Below are positions 11,601-22,989 of a DNA stretch of 49,040 nt, in pieces. The notes below the pieces were generated by a model. It worked only from the letters and a program-made list of their open reading frames with translations, was not told the origin of the DNA and searched no databases. This DNA is from Isochrysis galbana (Eukaryota > Haptophyta > Isochrysidales > Isochrysidaceae), in contig CM030934.1 in NCBI GenBank assembly GCA_018136815.1, positions 3,630,670-3,679,709 on the forward strand, given 5' to 3'. Each line of letters starts with the position of its first letter. Position 1 is the first letter of the stretch. The translations under genes were made by a program, and so were the position numbers.

Positions 11601-14600
11601 CGCATCCCTCACGGAGCTGAGGAGCTCACAGACAGCGCGGAAGCCCGCGGCACGGCTGGCGGAGTCGGGGGGGGGAGGGGGGGAGGGGGGGGTGACGCGC
11701 TGGCGCGTGCGCTCGCGGCCCAGGGGGGTGGGGGTGAGTGGAGGGGAGGCGCTCGCCTGTAGGCGCGGCACTGCTGCCGCTTCATTGATTGTATGAGCTG
11801 TTGCGGCGCAACACGCGAGGCGAGCCAGGTGACGAGCTCCTCCTCGAGAGAGCGTCCCGGGACCAAGCCGTCAGTGGCTGGTGGCGGAGAGGCCGCGCCG
11901 GCGGGCGGCTCGTTGGCGAGGCGCGTGAGCAGGTCGCGCATCGCGGGGCTGATGGGCGTCCTCAGCGTGTCCATGTAGCCACCCGCTGGCTGCGCCGGCT
12001 CGCCGCTACTCAGACTTTCGTTCTGCTTCGCGACGAGCAGCACGAAGGCCATCAGGCTGTGCAGCCCCTGACCGCGGTCGGCCTCGCGTGCCTCCTCGTT
12101 GAGGGTGCGCGCGTGCGCCTCGCTTAACTCGCCGAACAGCCGGCGTGCCGACCGCCACTGCTCACGCAGCTGCGCCCATTCGTCCTCGCTCACAATCACA
12201 GCCAGCTCGCCGTCGTCCTCGCCATCGGCTGCCGCCATGCCACCTGGCAATGTCGACAGAGGCGTGGCCGCAGCGCCGTCGGCGCGCATCACCTCGGGGA
12301 GCATGGCGGCTCTCCACGTCATCGCCGACTTGGCGGTGGGCGAAGGCGGGTCGGCGGGTGCGGCGGTGGTCGGCTCGCGTGGGGGGGCGGCAGTGGGCGC
12401 GCTTGCCATCGCCGGACCCGTCTCGCCTGGAGACATCGGCACGCGCGCCTCCTCGCCGTCCTCCTCGCCGGCTTGCTCGTCCAGGAAGTGCTGCAAGTCG
12501 AGCACCTCGTCTGCGCCCATACCGGGCGGGCCGAGCTCAATTTCATCGTTGCGCGGCGTACGGGGCGTGCGCGGCGACCCGCCACCCAAGCTCAGGAAGC
12601 GGTTCAGGTCGCTGATCTGGGCGCGCGTGAGCCCTGGCGCATTCGACGGCTCGTCTACTTGGCCGGCCGACGGCTCGAGAGCGCGCGCCTCACGCGCGAG
12701 CTGCTTGGCGGCGCGCTGCGCACTGCGTAGTAGCCCGTTGTGTGCGAGCAGCGACGCTAGGAGGGCTCGCTCGGCGGTGGCAGCGTGTCCCTGACCATCG
12801 GCGTCCGCGCTAGGCCCGTCTATGGTCGCGACGAGATGCTGGTGCAGCCGCGTGGCGGACCCGCCGCCGAGGCCGACGAGATCATCGAGGAAGCGGCTCG
12901 CCGCGGAGGGCCGGACGGCAGGCGCGGGCTTGATGCCGAAGAAGGGGTCCATTAGCGGATGGTCAGCTGGCAGCTGGAGTGGCAGCCCGCGTGCAAAGAG
13001 TGGCGAGCGTAGCCAATGCCGATTCTCCTTCTCCTCGTCGACGACAGGCTCGGCAGCGACAAGCAGCGAGGCGCACTTAGCGCCGAGGTGAATCAGCGAG
13101 ATGCGGAGCTGATCTAGGACGGGCGTGGCGAATTCGGACGTCTTGTCGCGGCGCGAAGCGGTGACGGCGATCGCATAGCCCCAGCGCTCATGCGCACGGC
13201 CCGAGTCGGGCGAGTAGTTGAGCGTGGCGCGCACCGCGTCCGCGGGTACCGTCATTGGCTGCTTTGGCCAGTTGGACCATGGCCCGCCCAGCTGGAGAGT
13301 GTGCCCCTCGACGAGCTCGCCCCGTCGGAAGAATGTGAGAGTGAGCCAGTCGCCCTCCTCGGTGCAGCACCGCGAGTCGAACCGCAGCTGCAGTTGCGTC
13401 GCGCCCGGCCACGCGCCCTCCTCTACGTGCAAGCAGTTGGCGAGCGAGCGGCCGGCGCGCGACGAGCGCCGCTCCGACTCAGCGGCTGCCGGCTTGTACG
13501 GGTGCGCCGACTGAAGCGTCGTCTGCTGCGCCAGCTCGGGCGGCGCCGCGCTCGGCCGCGCATTCAACCCGGTTGACACAATGCGGCTCGCGGGCTGGCC
13601 TGCGAGCGCGCGCTGGATCGTGTGGAGCAGGGGCAGCACGAGGGGCAGCAGCAGCTGCGCATACTCAAAGGCGAAGGCGGAGAAGAGCGTGAGCGAGTCG
13701 ACGAGCCAAGGGAGCAGCGCGCCAACAAAGGTGGCGGCCAGCCGCTCCTGCTGCTCGCCGAGCGCGGCGGCGCCGTCGACCGGCCGCAGCCGCTCGCCGA
13801 GCAGGCGCGTGGCTGCGACGAGCAAGTCGCCGGCAAGCCGCACGAGCGCCGCGTTGGCCGTCTCCTTGTAGTGCACGCAGAGCGAGGCGCGCGCCACCGT
13901 CTCCTGCGCGAGTGCGGCGAGCAGCCGCAGGCCGGCAGAGCACTCGTCGCCGCGCGCCGATTCGGGCGCGGCGAGCGCCTTCTCCGCCTCCCCCATTGTG
14001 GCGGCGAGCAGCCACGCGCGCAGCCCCTCCTGCACCTCGCCCAGCGGCGCAGGCCGTGGCTCGAGCACGGTGGGAAGCAGCACGCACGCCACCTCGGGCT
14101 CGAGCGCGTCATCGTCGGCCGGAACTAGCAGGCGTGAGACAAGCCGCTGCGCGCTCAGCGCGATGCAGAGCGCGCCGATGAGCGCGCGCACCCCAGCGGC
14201 GGGCGCGCCGCCCGCGGCAACGAGTGCGCGCCGTCGCTGCACGCACGCGTGCAGCAGGCAGAGTTGCGCGTCGCGTCGCGGGTAAAGCACGTCGAGCCCG
14301 GCGACGAGCGCGCAAGCCGCCTCGGCCTGCAGCGCCTCGTGCAGCCTGCCGGCCTCCTCGCCGCCCGAAGGCGGCGCCGCGAGCACGAGCGCGGCCAGGG
14401 CGCCAGCCGCCTGCCGGCGGAGGGGTGGTGTGCCGGCCGGAGCGCCCGGGAGCGGCGCGCCGAGCACCGCCGCAGCCGCGTCGACACCGCAGCGCTGCGC
14501 GCAGAGCAAGTGCACGGTGAGCAGCCGGAGGACGCATGCAGCGGCCACCGCATCGCGTCCGGCGGGCGCACGCCCGACGGCTAGCCGCAGCAGTAGCTCG

Positions 14601-15942
14601 ACCAGCGCGTGCACCGTCTTCGGCTGCAGCTCAAGTGCGAGCGGCTGCCACATTTCGGTCGCCTGCTGCGGCGTGAGGCTGGCGGCGACCTCGATTGTCA
14701 TGTGGCTCGTCCGCGCGCCCAGCTCGACAAGGCAGCGCGCCGCCGCGTCCACGTCGGCGAGTGCAAGCCCCACCGCGCCCGCGCGCGGCGCGGGCAGCGG
14801 CGCGCCTTCGCGCGCCGCAAGCGCTTCCCACACAGCGGACGCGCGTCCAGCGCACGCGGCGAGCGCGCCGAGCGCCACCTCGCTGGCCGCCACTCGCTCG
14901 TCGGCCGGCGGTGGCGCCGACCACGACTTGCAGCCCGCCGCGCGCAGCCACACATCGAGCGCCGGCCAGAGCGCGCCGTCGGCTGCGCCACACCGCCGGT
15001 GCAGCGCGTGCAGCTGCGGCGCCAGCAGCAGGTCCCCGGGCTGCAGTTGGGCGCGCGGGAGGGGGGGGGGATGGATGAATGGTGGGCGGCCCCCGCGGGC
15101 GGCGAGTCGCGCTGCCTGCTCACTGCCTTGCGAGCGCGCACCTCCATCTTGCCGAGGAAGACGGCGCGCGGCAGGTGGAGCAGGTGGAGAAGCGAGCCGC
15201 TAACGAGCGCGAGGTGGAGCAGCCCCTCGGCGGCGAGCGCAGCGTGCGCAGCGGCCGCCTCGTCGTGCGGCGCGCCCTTGGCGCTGTGGGCGGCACCGAG
15301 CAGTTCGGCGAGCTGCGCGCCGAGCGGCTCGGGCAGCGGCGGCGGCGCGGCGGGGAGCGGGGCGCCAGCGTCGGGCACGGCGGCGGCGAGCAGCTTGCAC
15401 ACCTTGCGCAGGTTGAGGCGCGGCGCTGAGAAGAGTCGCGGCGTGTGCGTGCCGGTCAGCCCGGCCGCGGACAGCCGGCCGATGGCGGCGGCCGCGTCAC
15501 GCGAGAGGCTGCGCGCACTCGCACCACCGGCGGCGACGACCGCCGCGTCGCGCGCGCGCCAGAGCGGCTCTGACGGGAACGGCTCGACGGGCGGCGCGAG
15601 CAGCCGCAGGACCACGGCATGGTGCAGCCGCTGCAGCAGCACATATCGGAGTGTCTGCGCCTCCGCCTCATCCCTCCGGCCGAGCGCGCGCCGCACGCCG
15701 CCGAGCGCGGCCGCCTCGAGCGCGCGCACCCACGCGCGGAGCGGCTCATCGGCGTTGGCGAGGAGGCCGATGCAGAGGGTGCTATGGTCGTCCTCCTGCG
15801 CCCGCCCCTCCTCTTCCTCCTCCTCCTCCTCCTCCTCCTCGTCCTCGTCGAGCCACTCTCTGCGGAGGCGGGGGTCGGCCCACGTGGTCTCACACGCCGA
15901 GTGGTCGATGTAGTAGATGCGGCCGTTGGCGGTGTCGAGGCG
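5656..15942 (-). CDS. Giant HECT-type E3 ubiquitin ligase (WW, CUB-like, two UBA, HECT), 5' incomplete
   Basis: Four exons join with matching phases: 15942-15142, 15040-11772, 11655-8970 and 8853-5656 (introns of 101, 116 and 116 bp; donors GTGCGC, GTGCCG, GTACGC; all acceptors AG). This gives about 3,317 residues plus stop. Counting from the first visible codon: the second half of a WW domain (NGRIYYIDHSACETTWADPR), an acidic Glu run, a long helical region, a CUB/galactose-binding-like beta sandwich near 775-897 (AHPYKPAAAE to RWGYAIAV), two UBA domains near 2070-2170 (ending AARWLTG and AAEWLLEHG), and a HECT domain over the last 360 residues. The catalytic Cys is in SHTCFF (codon 5806-5808), about 50 residues from the C-terminus, normal for HECT. 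It transfers ubiquitin from an E2 via a Cys thioester; substrate unknown. The architecture resembles HECTD4/HERC-class giants. The first WW strand must be in an exon upstream that I could not find. Confidence 0.88.
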
Positions 15943-16735
15943 CTGCTCGATGCAAGGGGGGAGGGCGGGGGGAGGCAGGGAGGAGGGGAGGGGCAAAGCG
16001 GCCAGCAGGGCACGCTCTAGGGGCTTGTGAGAGAAGGCGGAGCGGAGGAAAGCGAGGAGAGAGTGAGAGAGGGGTGGGGGAGGGGCCTTGGATGACGGGG
16101 AGAGCGAGGAGGTGCCGACGGGGAGCATGGGGGCATACAGGGGGGGGAGGGGGGAGGGGGGAGGGGGAGAGCGAGAGGGGGGAGAGGGGGAGAGGGGCGG
16201 AGGAGGGGCAGAGAGAGAGAGAGTTCCGGTAGGCAGTTTGGGGAAGGGTGGTCTGGGGAGGTTAGAAATGGAAGGAGGAGAGAGGAAGGAAGCGCGGGGA
16301 GATGAGGGGGGAAGCGGATGCCGCGAGGGCACCGGTGGGCCTCGTAAGTACAGAAAGACTGGCGCTTGAGAGAGAAGAAAACACGAGGGGGCGGGCGGGC
16401 GGGCGGGCGGGTGGGGGGACGATGGGAGAGAGAGAGAGAGAAGATGGGGGGGGGGGGCGGGCGGGCGGCGTGATATGTGCGGTTGGACACGAAAGAGAAG
16501 GGAGGGCTGAGGGGACCCTATGGATACGTTAGAAAGAGGAGCGGAAGGATGAGATCAGGAGGAGTGGGACCAGCCAGGTGGATGAGATCGGACACAATGC
16601 AATCTATTAGTACGAGAAGAGAGAGAGAGAGAAAGAGAGAGAGATTGGAGAGAGAGCGTTGCGGCCCGACGGGCGGTGAGGGGACGAGACACCCCATGGA
16701 TACAAGAGATATCTGAGGAGATATGTGAATTAAAT
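15943..16735. repeat. GA/GGGA-rich simple sequence upstream of the HECT gene
   Basis: On the minus (sense) strand this is a long CT/CCCT pyrimidine tract ending in a TCGAGCAG acceptor at 15943. It includes GGGC units at 16390-16410 and (GA)n at 16430 and 16620-16650. It is probably intron and/or 5' flank of the HECT gene. I searched its minus strand for the missing LPxGW half of the WW domain and did not see it. Confidence 0.6.
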
Positions 16736-17607
16736 GGCACGGTGGGGTCTCTTGGATGCGTCGCAAGCTCTCTCCACTTTTATTAACGTAAAAATGCCGT
16801 GTTTCTCACGTTAAAGAAGCCCCTTTCGTGAGGAAGAAGGCGGGGGAAAGGTTGGACGGCGGTCACAAACACACCCACCGACGGCCCGCCGAGCGGTTTC
16901 GATCGAGTTTTAATGGTAGAAGGTGGCCCCTCTGAGGGGTGCCCCCCTCTCGGTATCGTCCGTCGCGCCCTCTCTCTCTCTACTTTCTACTTTTGATGGG
17001 AAATACGTTTTTCCCCCGTTTTACCGTGAAGGTGGAGGCCAAAAACAGGTAGGGCGGTCAAACACTGATATAACTACCAACATGCGGGGGGGGGCTGCAT
17101 TTTAGGACCGTCCCCCCAAGCCCATTAAAAAACTTCCGGGGGGCTTACCTGCCTCCCCGAAAAATTGCCGAGGAAAATGAAAATGGTGGGTTTTACCACC
17201 CCCCTCGCCCCTCCTCCCCTCGCTCTCCCCTCTGCCTTTGCACACGCGCTGGGGCTCTAACAGTACAGAACTGGCGGTCGCGCCGCGGGGGCGACAAGGT
17301 TATTTCGGGGCCGTTGTTTCATGACACGCGATTCCCCCGAGATCCGTCCGCGCGATCGGGCGCTCGACCTTCATTTGGTGCCTAGAGCTAGAGCAGGGGA
17401 GACGTCACGACGATAGACGTCACCCGCGGAGCACCCCATGCACCATGCACCTCCACTCGAATTCATCGTTCATTCGCTCTTCGCTCTTCGCTCTTCGGTC
17501 TCGTTAGGTATTGCTCTTCCGCCTTTCTCGCGGCTTGTTTGGAGCTCTCCGCTATCCGTTAGGTTCTCTTCTTTCCCTCGCGGGACGCTCGATCCTAGCA
17601 GGGGGGG
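16736..17607. other. Gene-free stretch
   Basis: Mixed-composition sequence with GGGG and CCCC runs. No reading frame resembles a protein I know, and I see no clear repeat pair. It may hold remains of the repeats to its right. Confidence 0.4.
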
Positions 17608-17739
17608 TGTCGCATTCGCGAATCGACACTCGTTGGGCTTCTCTCTTCTCTTCGTCATTCGGTATTTATCGTTATAATTCTCTGCTTTCTCTCGTTCTCG
17701 GTCAAAAGCTTCGCTCGGATGCATGGGATAGTGGGTTGT
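17608..17739 (+). repeat. Dispersed direct repeat, copy A
   Basis: About 130 bp starting TGTCGCATTCGCGAATC and ending at GTGGGTTGT is present again at 18716-18844 in the same orientation with a handful of differences and a small indel. The start contains the palindrome ATTCGCGAAT. Confidence 0.85.
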
Positions 17740-18715
17740 TGTCGAACATGCGATGACTATAGGCTCATAGGCAGAGGCAGAGGGCCGTTCGATCGAGCCG
17801 GCAGCTGACGCGGTCGTGGAAGGATCGTTGTTTGTTGCTTGCGGGAAGATGTCTGAGAGGTCATAGTAAAAGTCGGGTCTGACAGTGTCTGCCATCGGGC
17901 GCTACGAGCGATGAGGTAGACCGAAGGTCGGAAGATTGCGACGCGTGGCGTCAGAGAGTAGAGACGAGGCTAGCTAGCGAGCTAGTGGAAGAGAGGGAGA
18001 ATGAGAATGAGAGCTTCTTAGGTCCGAGGTAGACACGGGAGACTACAGCACATGGACTCAAAAATCTGAGGGCGCAGAACCACACAAACTAACCCAAACG
18101 GAGCGAAAACTAACCACACCTGGACGGACGGCCAGGCGTCGGCACAAGGGCAATTCAGCAACGCGCAGACATGCGACAGTGCGACAGAGGGGTCGGCACA
18201 ACGAGGGCAGACCTCGCTGGGGAGCTACGACCGAGGGACGAGAGAAGACAGAAGACAGTCATGGAACCTTTGATGACATCGAGAGAAAGTAAGAGAAGAG
18301 GCTGTATACCAATCGACGAGACCTTGGGGCTTAAAATAGCCCACAGGTTAGAAGTAAAAGCCTGTCATCGTATGAAATACGACACTCCCCGACTAAATTC
18401 GAGTCGTCCCGACGAGCGGCATGGAAGGAGAACAAAGCAACCGAAACAGAAGAAGTCCAGAAAGAATTAGAGCGACGAGACGAGAGAAACCAAGGATAAC
18501 CGAGAAACCAAACGTTGAAAGCGACGCTTAAAATTGAAGATGAGAGCACCCGTGGGCCCTTTGAGCACAAATTCGGAAGCTTGACGCGGCAACCTATTTG
18601 TACGCATCGTCCCAGCCAAACCACGGGGAACCGCGCGACGATCCCGACGAGTACCACCACTGCCTGAGGACGAAGACCGCGTGCTGCGGCCGCATCATTG
18701 GACCTGCGTCGATTC

Positions 18716-18844
18716 TGTCGCATTCGCGAATCGACACTCGTTAGGCTTCGCTCTTCTCTTCGTCGTTCGGTATTTATCGTTATAATTCTCTCGTTCTCGT
18801 TCTCGGTCAAAAGCTTCGCTTGGATGCATGGGATCGTGGGTTGT
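18716..18844 (+). repeat. Dispersed direct repeat, copy B
   Basis: This is the partner of 17608-17739, 1,108 bp downstream. The same 17-bp start also occurs inverted at 19564-19580 (GATTCGCGAATGCGACA). The pair could therefore be terminal repeats of a small element, or two tandem members of one family. The 18.0-18.7 kb interval between them has no recognised gene. Confidence 0.85.
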
Positions 18845-19431
18845 GGAGCGCCCTCTCTCTTTCTCTCGAAAGAGAAGGGAAGTTTCCCCACCTTTCTTCC
18901 TCCCAGGCGCCTCGCAGATAGGTTTAATTTGCTATCTCCCCTGCGGTTCTTTATCTGCTTCTGGGGGCAATCACGTTTAATTTGCGACCTCTTCGTATCT
19001 CCCCCTTAGGCACATCGCACTCCTTTCGTCTTATTTGGTAGGTCTCTTGGAATCCTGCGTAGCAAGATTGCCCCTCGATTCCGTTATGGTGCGATTCCCG
19101 TTCCAGACAAGATCGCCGACAGATCGCCCTTTGATCGTCGTCCGTTGTTGTCTGATCGGAGTGTTTGGGTTTGATTTCAGTCGAGTTATGTGAGAAAGTC
19201 GTGGGGCGAGAGTCGGGGTGTTTTCCTGGGTGTCGTTGTCCGTCGTCCTATCGTCAGTCGTCATCCGTCGTCGCTCTCGCTCTCGTCGCTCTCGCTCTCG
19301 TAACACTCAGACCCTACAGCCTCACCTCTCCTCACCAGCCCCTGCCATCACAGCCCTCCTCTCACTCGCCCTCGCCTCTCGCCGCTCGTTCGATGTCGCT
19401 TTCGCCGCCGTCCTCGCCCTCGCTCAAGCCC

Positions 19432-19550
19432 GCCTGCCCGCCTTGCTCTGCTGACGGGCTTCAGCCCGTCAGCACCTCCGAAGTCGTCTCCCTCGCCGCG
19501 CCTGCCGCCGGCTTTGCCCCTTCCTCATTGCCCTCAGGCCCTATGGGCCA
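19432..19550 (+). repeat. Hairpin-bearing dispersed repeat, copy 1
   Basis: It holds a perfect 10-bp stem, GCTGACGGGC / GCCCGTCAGC, around a TTCA loop (19450-19473). This is followed by a conserved block (CCGCGCCTGCCGCCGG, then CCTCATTGCCCTCAG). The same arrangement recurs at 36800-36895. Confidence 0.8.
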
Positions 19551-19657
19551 TCACAATTCGTCAGATTCGCGAATGCGACAACGACACGCGTCTCATCTCC
19601 TGCAAACAACGGCAATCAACGAAGAAAGAGAAACGATCTGCAACAACAACGAAAGGG

Positions 19658-21062
19658 GGAAAAAAATCTTCTTAAAAATTCCCGCTACGTATGCGGCATG
19701 AGGCAGCTTGCTAGTGCACCTCCCTACTACCCAACCTTAACCCCTGACAACCCCCTTCCCCTTCCCCAGTTCCCTCTCTAGTGGAGAAGCTGGTTCTAGG
19801 GAGGCCGCGCGCGCTGCTTCGGCCGGGAGTTGGAGAGAAGGGGGCGGGAGAATGTAGTTCGTCTCTTGATCGAGTTTCGACTCGGATTTTCTCGTGTTTG
19901 TGTAACGCGAGATCTTTATTGGTTCCCGGTGTGGTTCCTACTAAGAGATTCGGCTACCCTAATAATAAAACAACTGAGCGTTAGTACCACTACTCCCACT
20001 AGCCCGGTACTATCACGACACCCCTCAGCGCACTTGCCCGCACGCCTTGAAGTGATGGCACAGACACATACACATATGCATCCCTTCAAATCTCCCCCCT
20101 CGCAAACCCCCGGCTCCCATTATAACTCCCCACAAGTTACAATGAGGGAAAACCCATTGAGGCGGACCGGTCGACGCCGGCCGACTCTCCGGGGAAAAAC
20201 ACCGGGGGGGGGGGGAGGGACCTCTCGTCGTGAAGCAGAACGGCCCTTACAGCTCGCGCCGCGAGCAGTCCTCGAAGAAATAAATGACTGCGCCCCCCGA
20301 TACCTGCCACAGGGACGTCTTGAGCCACTCCCTTCTTCTCGCCCCTCCTGTCGCCAGCCGCCCCCCTTCGCCCGTTTGCTAACGCAAACGGGGCCCGTTT
20401 CTTACCGCACTCCATCGGGGGGGCGCAAATTCCCCCCTCTCCCTCTCTCCATTCTCCTCCGCCCCTCTCCCTGCGGCGCGTCGCCATGCGGCGCGCCACG
20501 GCCTGCTCTCAGAGGGCCTTTGGGGGCTCCCAGAGGGCCAGCAAGGGCAGCTCAGGGGGCAGTGGAGGCTGGGGCTCAGCCCCTGGCCCCCCCTGCCTCT
20601 CCCACGCTTGCCACGCTGGCCATTGGAGCCTCCCAGTGGCCTCTGTATGCCTGGCGACCAGGGGAGGGGGGGAGTCAGCTCGAGGGCAGGCCCATGCTGG
20701 GCGTGGGAGTGCGAGTCTCGGCCCGCGCCCACTAGGGGTCTGGGTCAGAGTGTTGATTGCCCAGCCCCTGCCAAAGGGCAGGGGCTGGGGTTGATTGTAC
20801 GGGCCCACCCCGGGGGGTGTCCGCGATGGAGAGAGGGGGGCGCGAGGCCCCCATTGACCCCCACTTATAAAAGTAGGTTGAGATTCGGCTACCCTAGGTG
20901 ATGTTCCTTATGTCCAGGCCTCTCGCCGCCTGCAAGACGCGCGGTCGAAGGAGGAGGCGGTTTCGGCGGGGTTGTTAGGGGTTAAGGTCGGGTACGTAGG
21001 GAGGTACACTAGCACACTGCCTCACGCCGCACACGTAGCGGGGAATTTTAAGAAGATTTTTT
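19658..21062. mobile_element. DNA element with long terminal inverted repeats, carrying a nested SINE-like insertion
   Basis: The left end (19658-19755: AAAATCTTCTTAAAAATTCC, CGCTACG, GAGGCAG, CTAGTG, CCTCCCTAC, CCTTAACCCC) reappears as its reverse complement at 20970-21062 with scattered mismatches, giving inverted repeats of about 95 bp. Removing the SINE-like copy and one target duplication leaves an element of roughly 470 bp, typical of a non-autonomous MITE. No transposase is encoded. I could not read a target duplication at the poly-A/T outer edges. A diverged single end may be at 44745-44820. Confidence 0.7.
19962..20879 (-). mobile_element. SINE-like retroposon, copy 1 (about 0.92 kb)
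   Basis: The copy is bounded by a perfect 17-bp duplication, GAGATTCGGCTACCCTA, at 19945-19961 and 20880-20896. Read on the minus strand it starts CAACCTACTTTTATAAGTGG and ends in a TTATT-type tail. A closely related copy lies at 32027-32967. The target duplication length and simple 3' tail are as expected for target-primed reverse transcription by a LINE enzyme. No reverse transcriptase is encoded. It contains a 22-nt hairpin (20371-20392) and a 12-bp stem, CCAGCCCCTGCC with its complement, at 20761-20787. Frames that span it are not protein-like. I did not recognise a tRNA, 5S or 7SL head. Confidence 0.8.
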
Positions 21063-21369
21063 TTTACAAATAAGCGAGTGTCGGTCGGACGGTAAGTCAC
21101 AATCCTAAGTTTGTCATAAGTCTAAGTCATAAGCCATACATACGCGAGTGTCGGTCGGGCAGCGTCGACCGCAGGGGTGGAGCGTGTGTTCTCGGACGGA
21201 GGGAAAATGCACGGTGATCTGCAAAAATCTGCGAAGGATACTATACTCTAGAGGCGTCTTTGTTTGCTAGTCAATCAGAACACCGCGAGTGATATCGACA
21301 CGGCGTGTGTGGTGTCTTGGTGTGTGGCTCTTGCTTGGCTCTTGCGCATAGTGAAGTGTATAGTGCTAG

Positions 21370-21429
21370 TAAGTGGGGCGCAGTGGCGAGGGTCGCCTGA
21401 GGCTCAGGAGCGGTCGGGGCACGCTCCAT
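21370..21429 (-). repeat. Fragment of the MERA-TAP repeat family, cut by the assembly gap
   Basis: The minus strand encodes MERAPTAPEPQATLATAPHL, nearly identical to the start of the ORF at 37165 (MERAATAPKPQATLATAPHL). After this the sequences diverge. Its upstream side lies next to the gap, so its 5' boundary cannot be read. Confidence 0.75.
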
Positions 21430-21440
21430 ACAGTAAGGGT

Positions 21441-21540
21441 NNNNNNNNNNNNNNNNNNNNNNNNNNNNNNNNNNNNNNNNNNNNNNNNNNNNNNNNNNNN
21501 NNNNNNNNNNNNNNNNNNNNNNNNNNNNNNNNNNNNNNNN
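21441..21540. other. Assembly gap (100 N)
   Basis: Exactly 100 unknown bases, a conventional placeholder, so the true length is unknown. It truncates the acidic protein gene to its right. Any reading frame spanning it is an artefact. Confidence 1.
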
Positions 21541-22453
21541 GCTCATCCTCGTCGTCGTATGACTCCTCGCCGCCATCGTCCTCACCGCCTTCGTCGTCCT
21601 CATCCTCGCCCTCGTCCTCCCCGTCCGACTCATCCATCTCCTCATCCTCGCCTTCGTCATCTTCCTCGCCGTCCTCCTCGCCCATGAGCGCGGAGTCCTC
21701 GTCGAGCTCGGTTGGCTCCTCCTCACCATGCTCCTCATCCTCCTCCTGCTCAGCGCCGGGCACCTCGCGCACCCAGGCAGCCATGCCGCGAACGAGCCCG
21801 TCGGCTGCCTTGGGACCACCTGCACCGCCAACCAGTACCATTGCTGTCTCACCTCCACTGCCGCTGCCGCCCTCGCCGCCGTTGACCGCGGGCATCGCCC
21901 CGGCCTCTCCACGTTGCACGACAAAGCTTGGTTCTGGCTCCGACACGGCGAGCTCTGCGGGCATGATTGCCCGTGCGAGGACGCCTCCGCGCCAGAGCAC
22001 GCGATGCCTCTCACAACAGAAGTACTCGTCCGGCCACGGGCACCCGTAGTACAGCGGACACAGAGGCTCGCCCGCAGGGAGAGCAGACCTCCATCCCCAA
22101 TCTGCCGCCGCCTTCGATGCCCGCAGCAGCGGCTGCATCGCCCCAGCGGGCCCCCATCCATCCTCCTCGGCCCGCTTCCGCTTTGGCCGCTCACTCCCTT
22201 TCCCTCTTCGCCTTCTCGATCCCGAGGCCCTTCCAGAAGAGCCCCGCGACCCCACAGAAGCCTCATTCTCGTCGTTTTGGGACGACTTACGCGTCTTCTC
22301 ACTCTTCTTGGGCTTCTTCTTCCTTCTCGGCGTGAGGCGCTGGTTGAACTCAGCCTCGGAGCGCTCAACGTAGGTGAGCTGCTTCTTCCGCTCCCGCCGC
22401 GGACGGATGAAGCCGGCCGAGTCGGCTGAGCTGAGAGGGGGGGAGGACTCCAT
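21541..22453 (-). CDS. Acidic, lysine-rich probable nuclear protein, 3' end lost in gap
   Basis: The frame opens at 22453 with MESSPPLSSADSAGFIRPRR and continues without interruption to the gap. It has a basic N-terminal third (RRKKKPKKSEKTRK, RRRRGKG, RPKRKR) that could hold nuclear localisation signals. A central block with Cys, His and aromatic residues follows (CPLYYGCPWPDEYFCCERH), and then a very acidic tail of Asp/Glu runs. The Cys-x3-His-like centre could bind metal but fits no motif I can name. A CT-rich flank precedes the start on the sense strand. Function unknown; chromatin or ribosome-biogenesis proteins often have such acidic tails. At least 300 residues. Confidence 0.55.
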
Positions 22454-22737
22454 GGGGGGGGGAGGATAGAGAGAGGGCGGGGGGAGAGGTTGGGTGGCGG
22501 GGTTGGGGGAGAGCGGAGAGTAGAGAATGGTACGCGTTGTTACGGGGATAAAAATCAGGGGAACGTGAGAGGCCCTGACGCAGGATGAGGAGGGAGAGAG
22601 GGAGAGATGTGTCTGAGAGAGAGAGGGGAAGGGGGAGAGAGAAGAAGAGAGAGAGAGAAATGATAAAGAAGGGGAAGAGCGCCGAGAGCAGAGAGAGAGA
22701 GGAGAAGCGAGGGAGAGGAAGTGGCGGGCGAGGGGGA

Positions 22738-22989
22738 GAGAGAATTTTGTTGTATGGTGGCTACTCTTTATTTATTAAAGTTCGCTGCGCAGGGCGGGAG
22801 AATTTTGTTGTATGGTGGCTACTCTTTATTTATTAAAGTTCGCTGCGCAGGGCGGGAGAATTTTGTTGTATGGTGGCTACTCTTTATTTATTAAAGTTCG
22901 CTGCGCAGGGCGGGAGAATTTTGTTGTATGGTGGCTACTCTTTATTTATTAAACTTCGCTGCGCAGGGCGGGAGAATTTTGTTGTATGG
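22738..22989 (+). repeat. 58-bp satellite, first block (about 4 units)
   Basis: The unit begins AGAATTTTGTTGTATGGTGG, continues CTACTCTTTATTTATTAAAG and ends TTCGCTGCGCAGGGCGGG. Four units are almost identical; the fourth has AAAC in place of AAAG. The array continues after two transposon insertions at 24650-24792 and 25275-25312. Confidence 0.95.

Noticed and set aside
17470..17895. 141-residue minus-strand frame
   Set aside because: Overlaps a dispersed repeat and has no recognisable domain; the same repeat at 18716 gives a different protein.
17608..18844. LTR retrotransposon between the 130-bp direct repeats
   Set aside because: The interior is only about 1 kb, with no primer-binding site, polypurine tract or pol motif, and no TG...CA boundary could be fixed.
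18331..18891. 186-residue minus-strand frame
   Set aside because: Mostly repeat-derived, no domain, no intron signals; low-probability gene.
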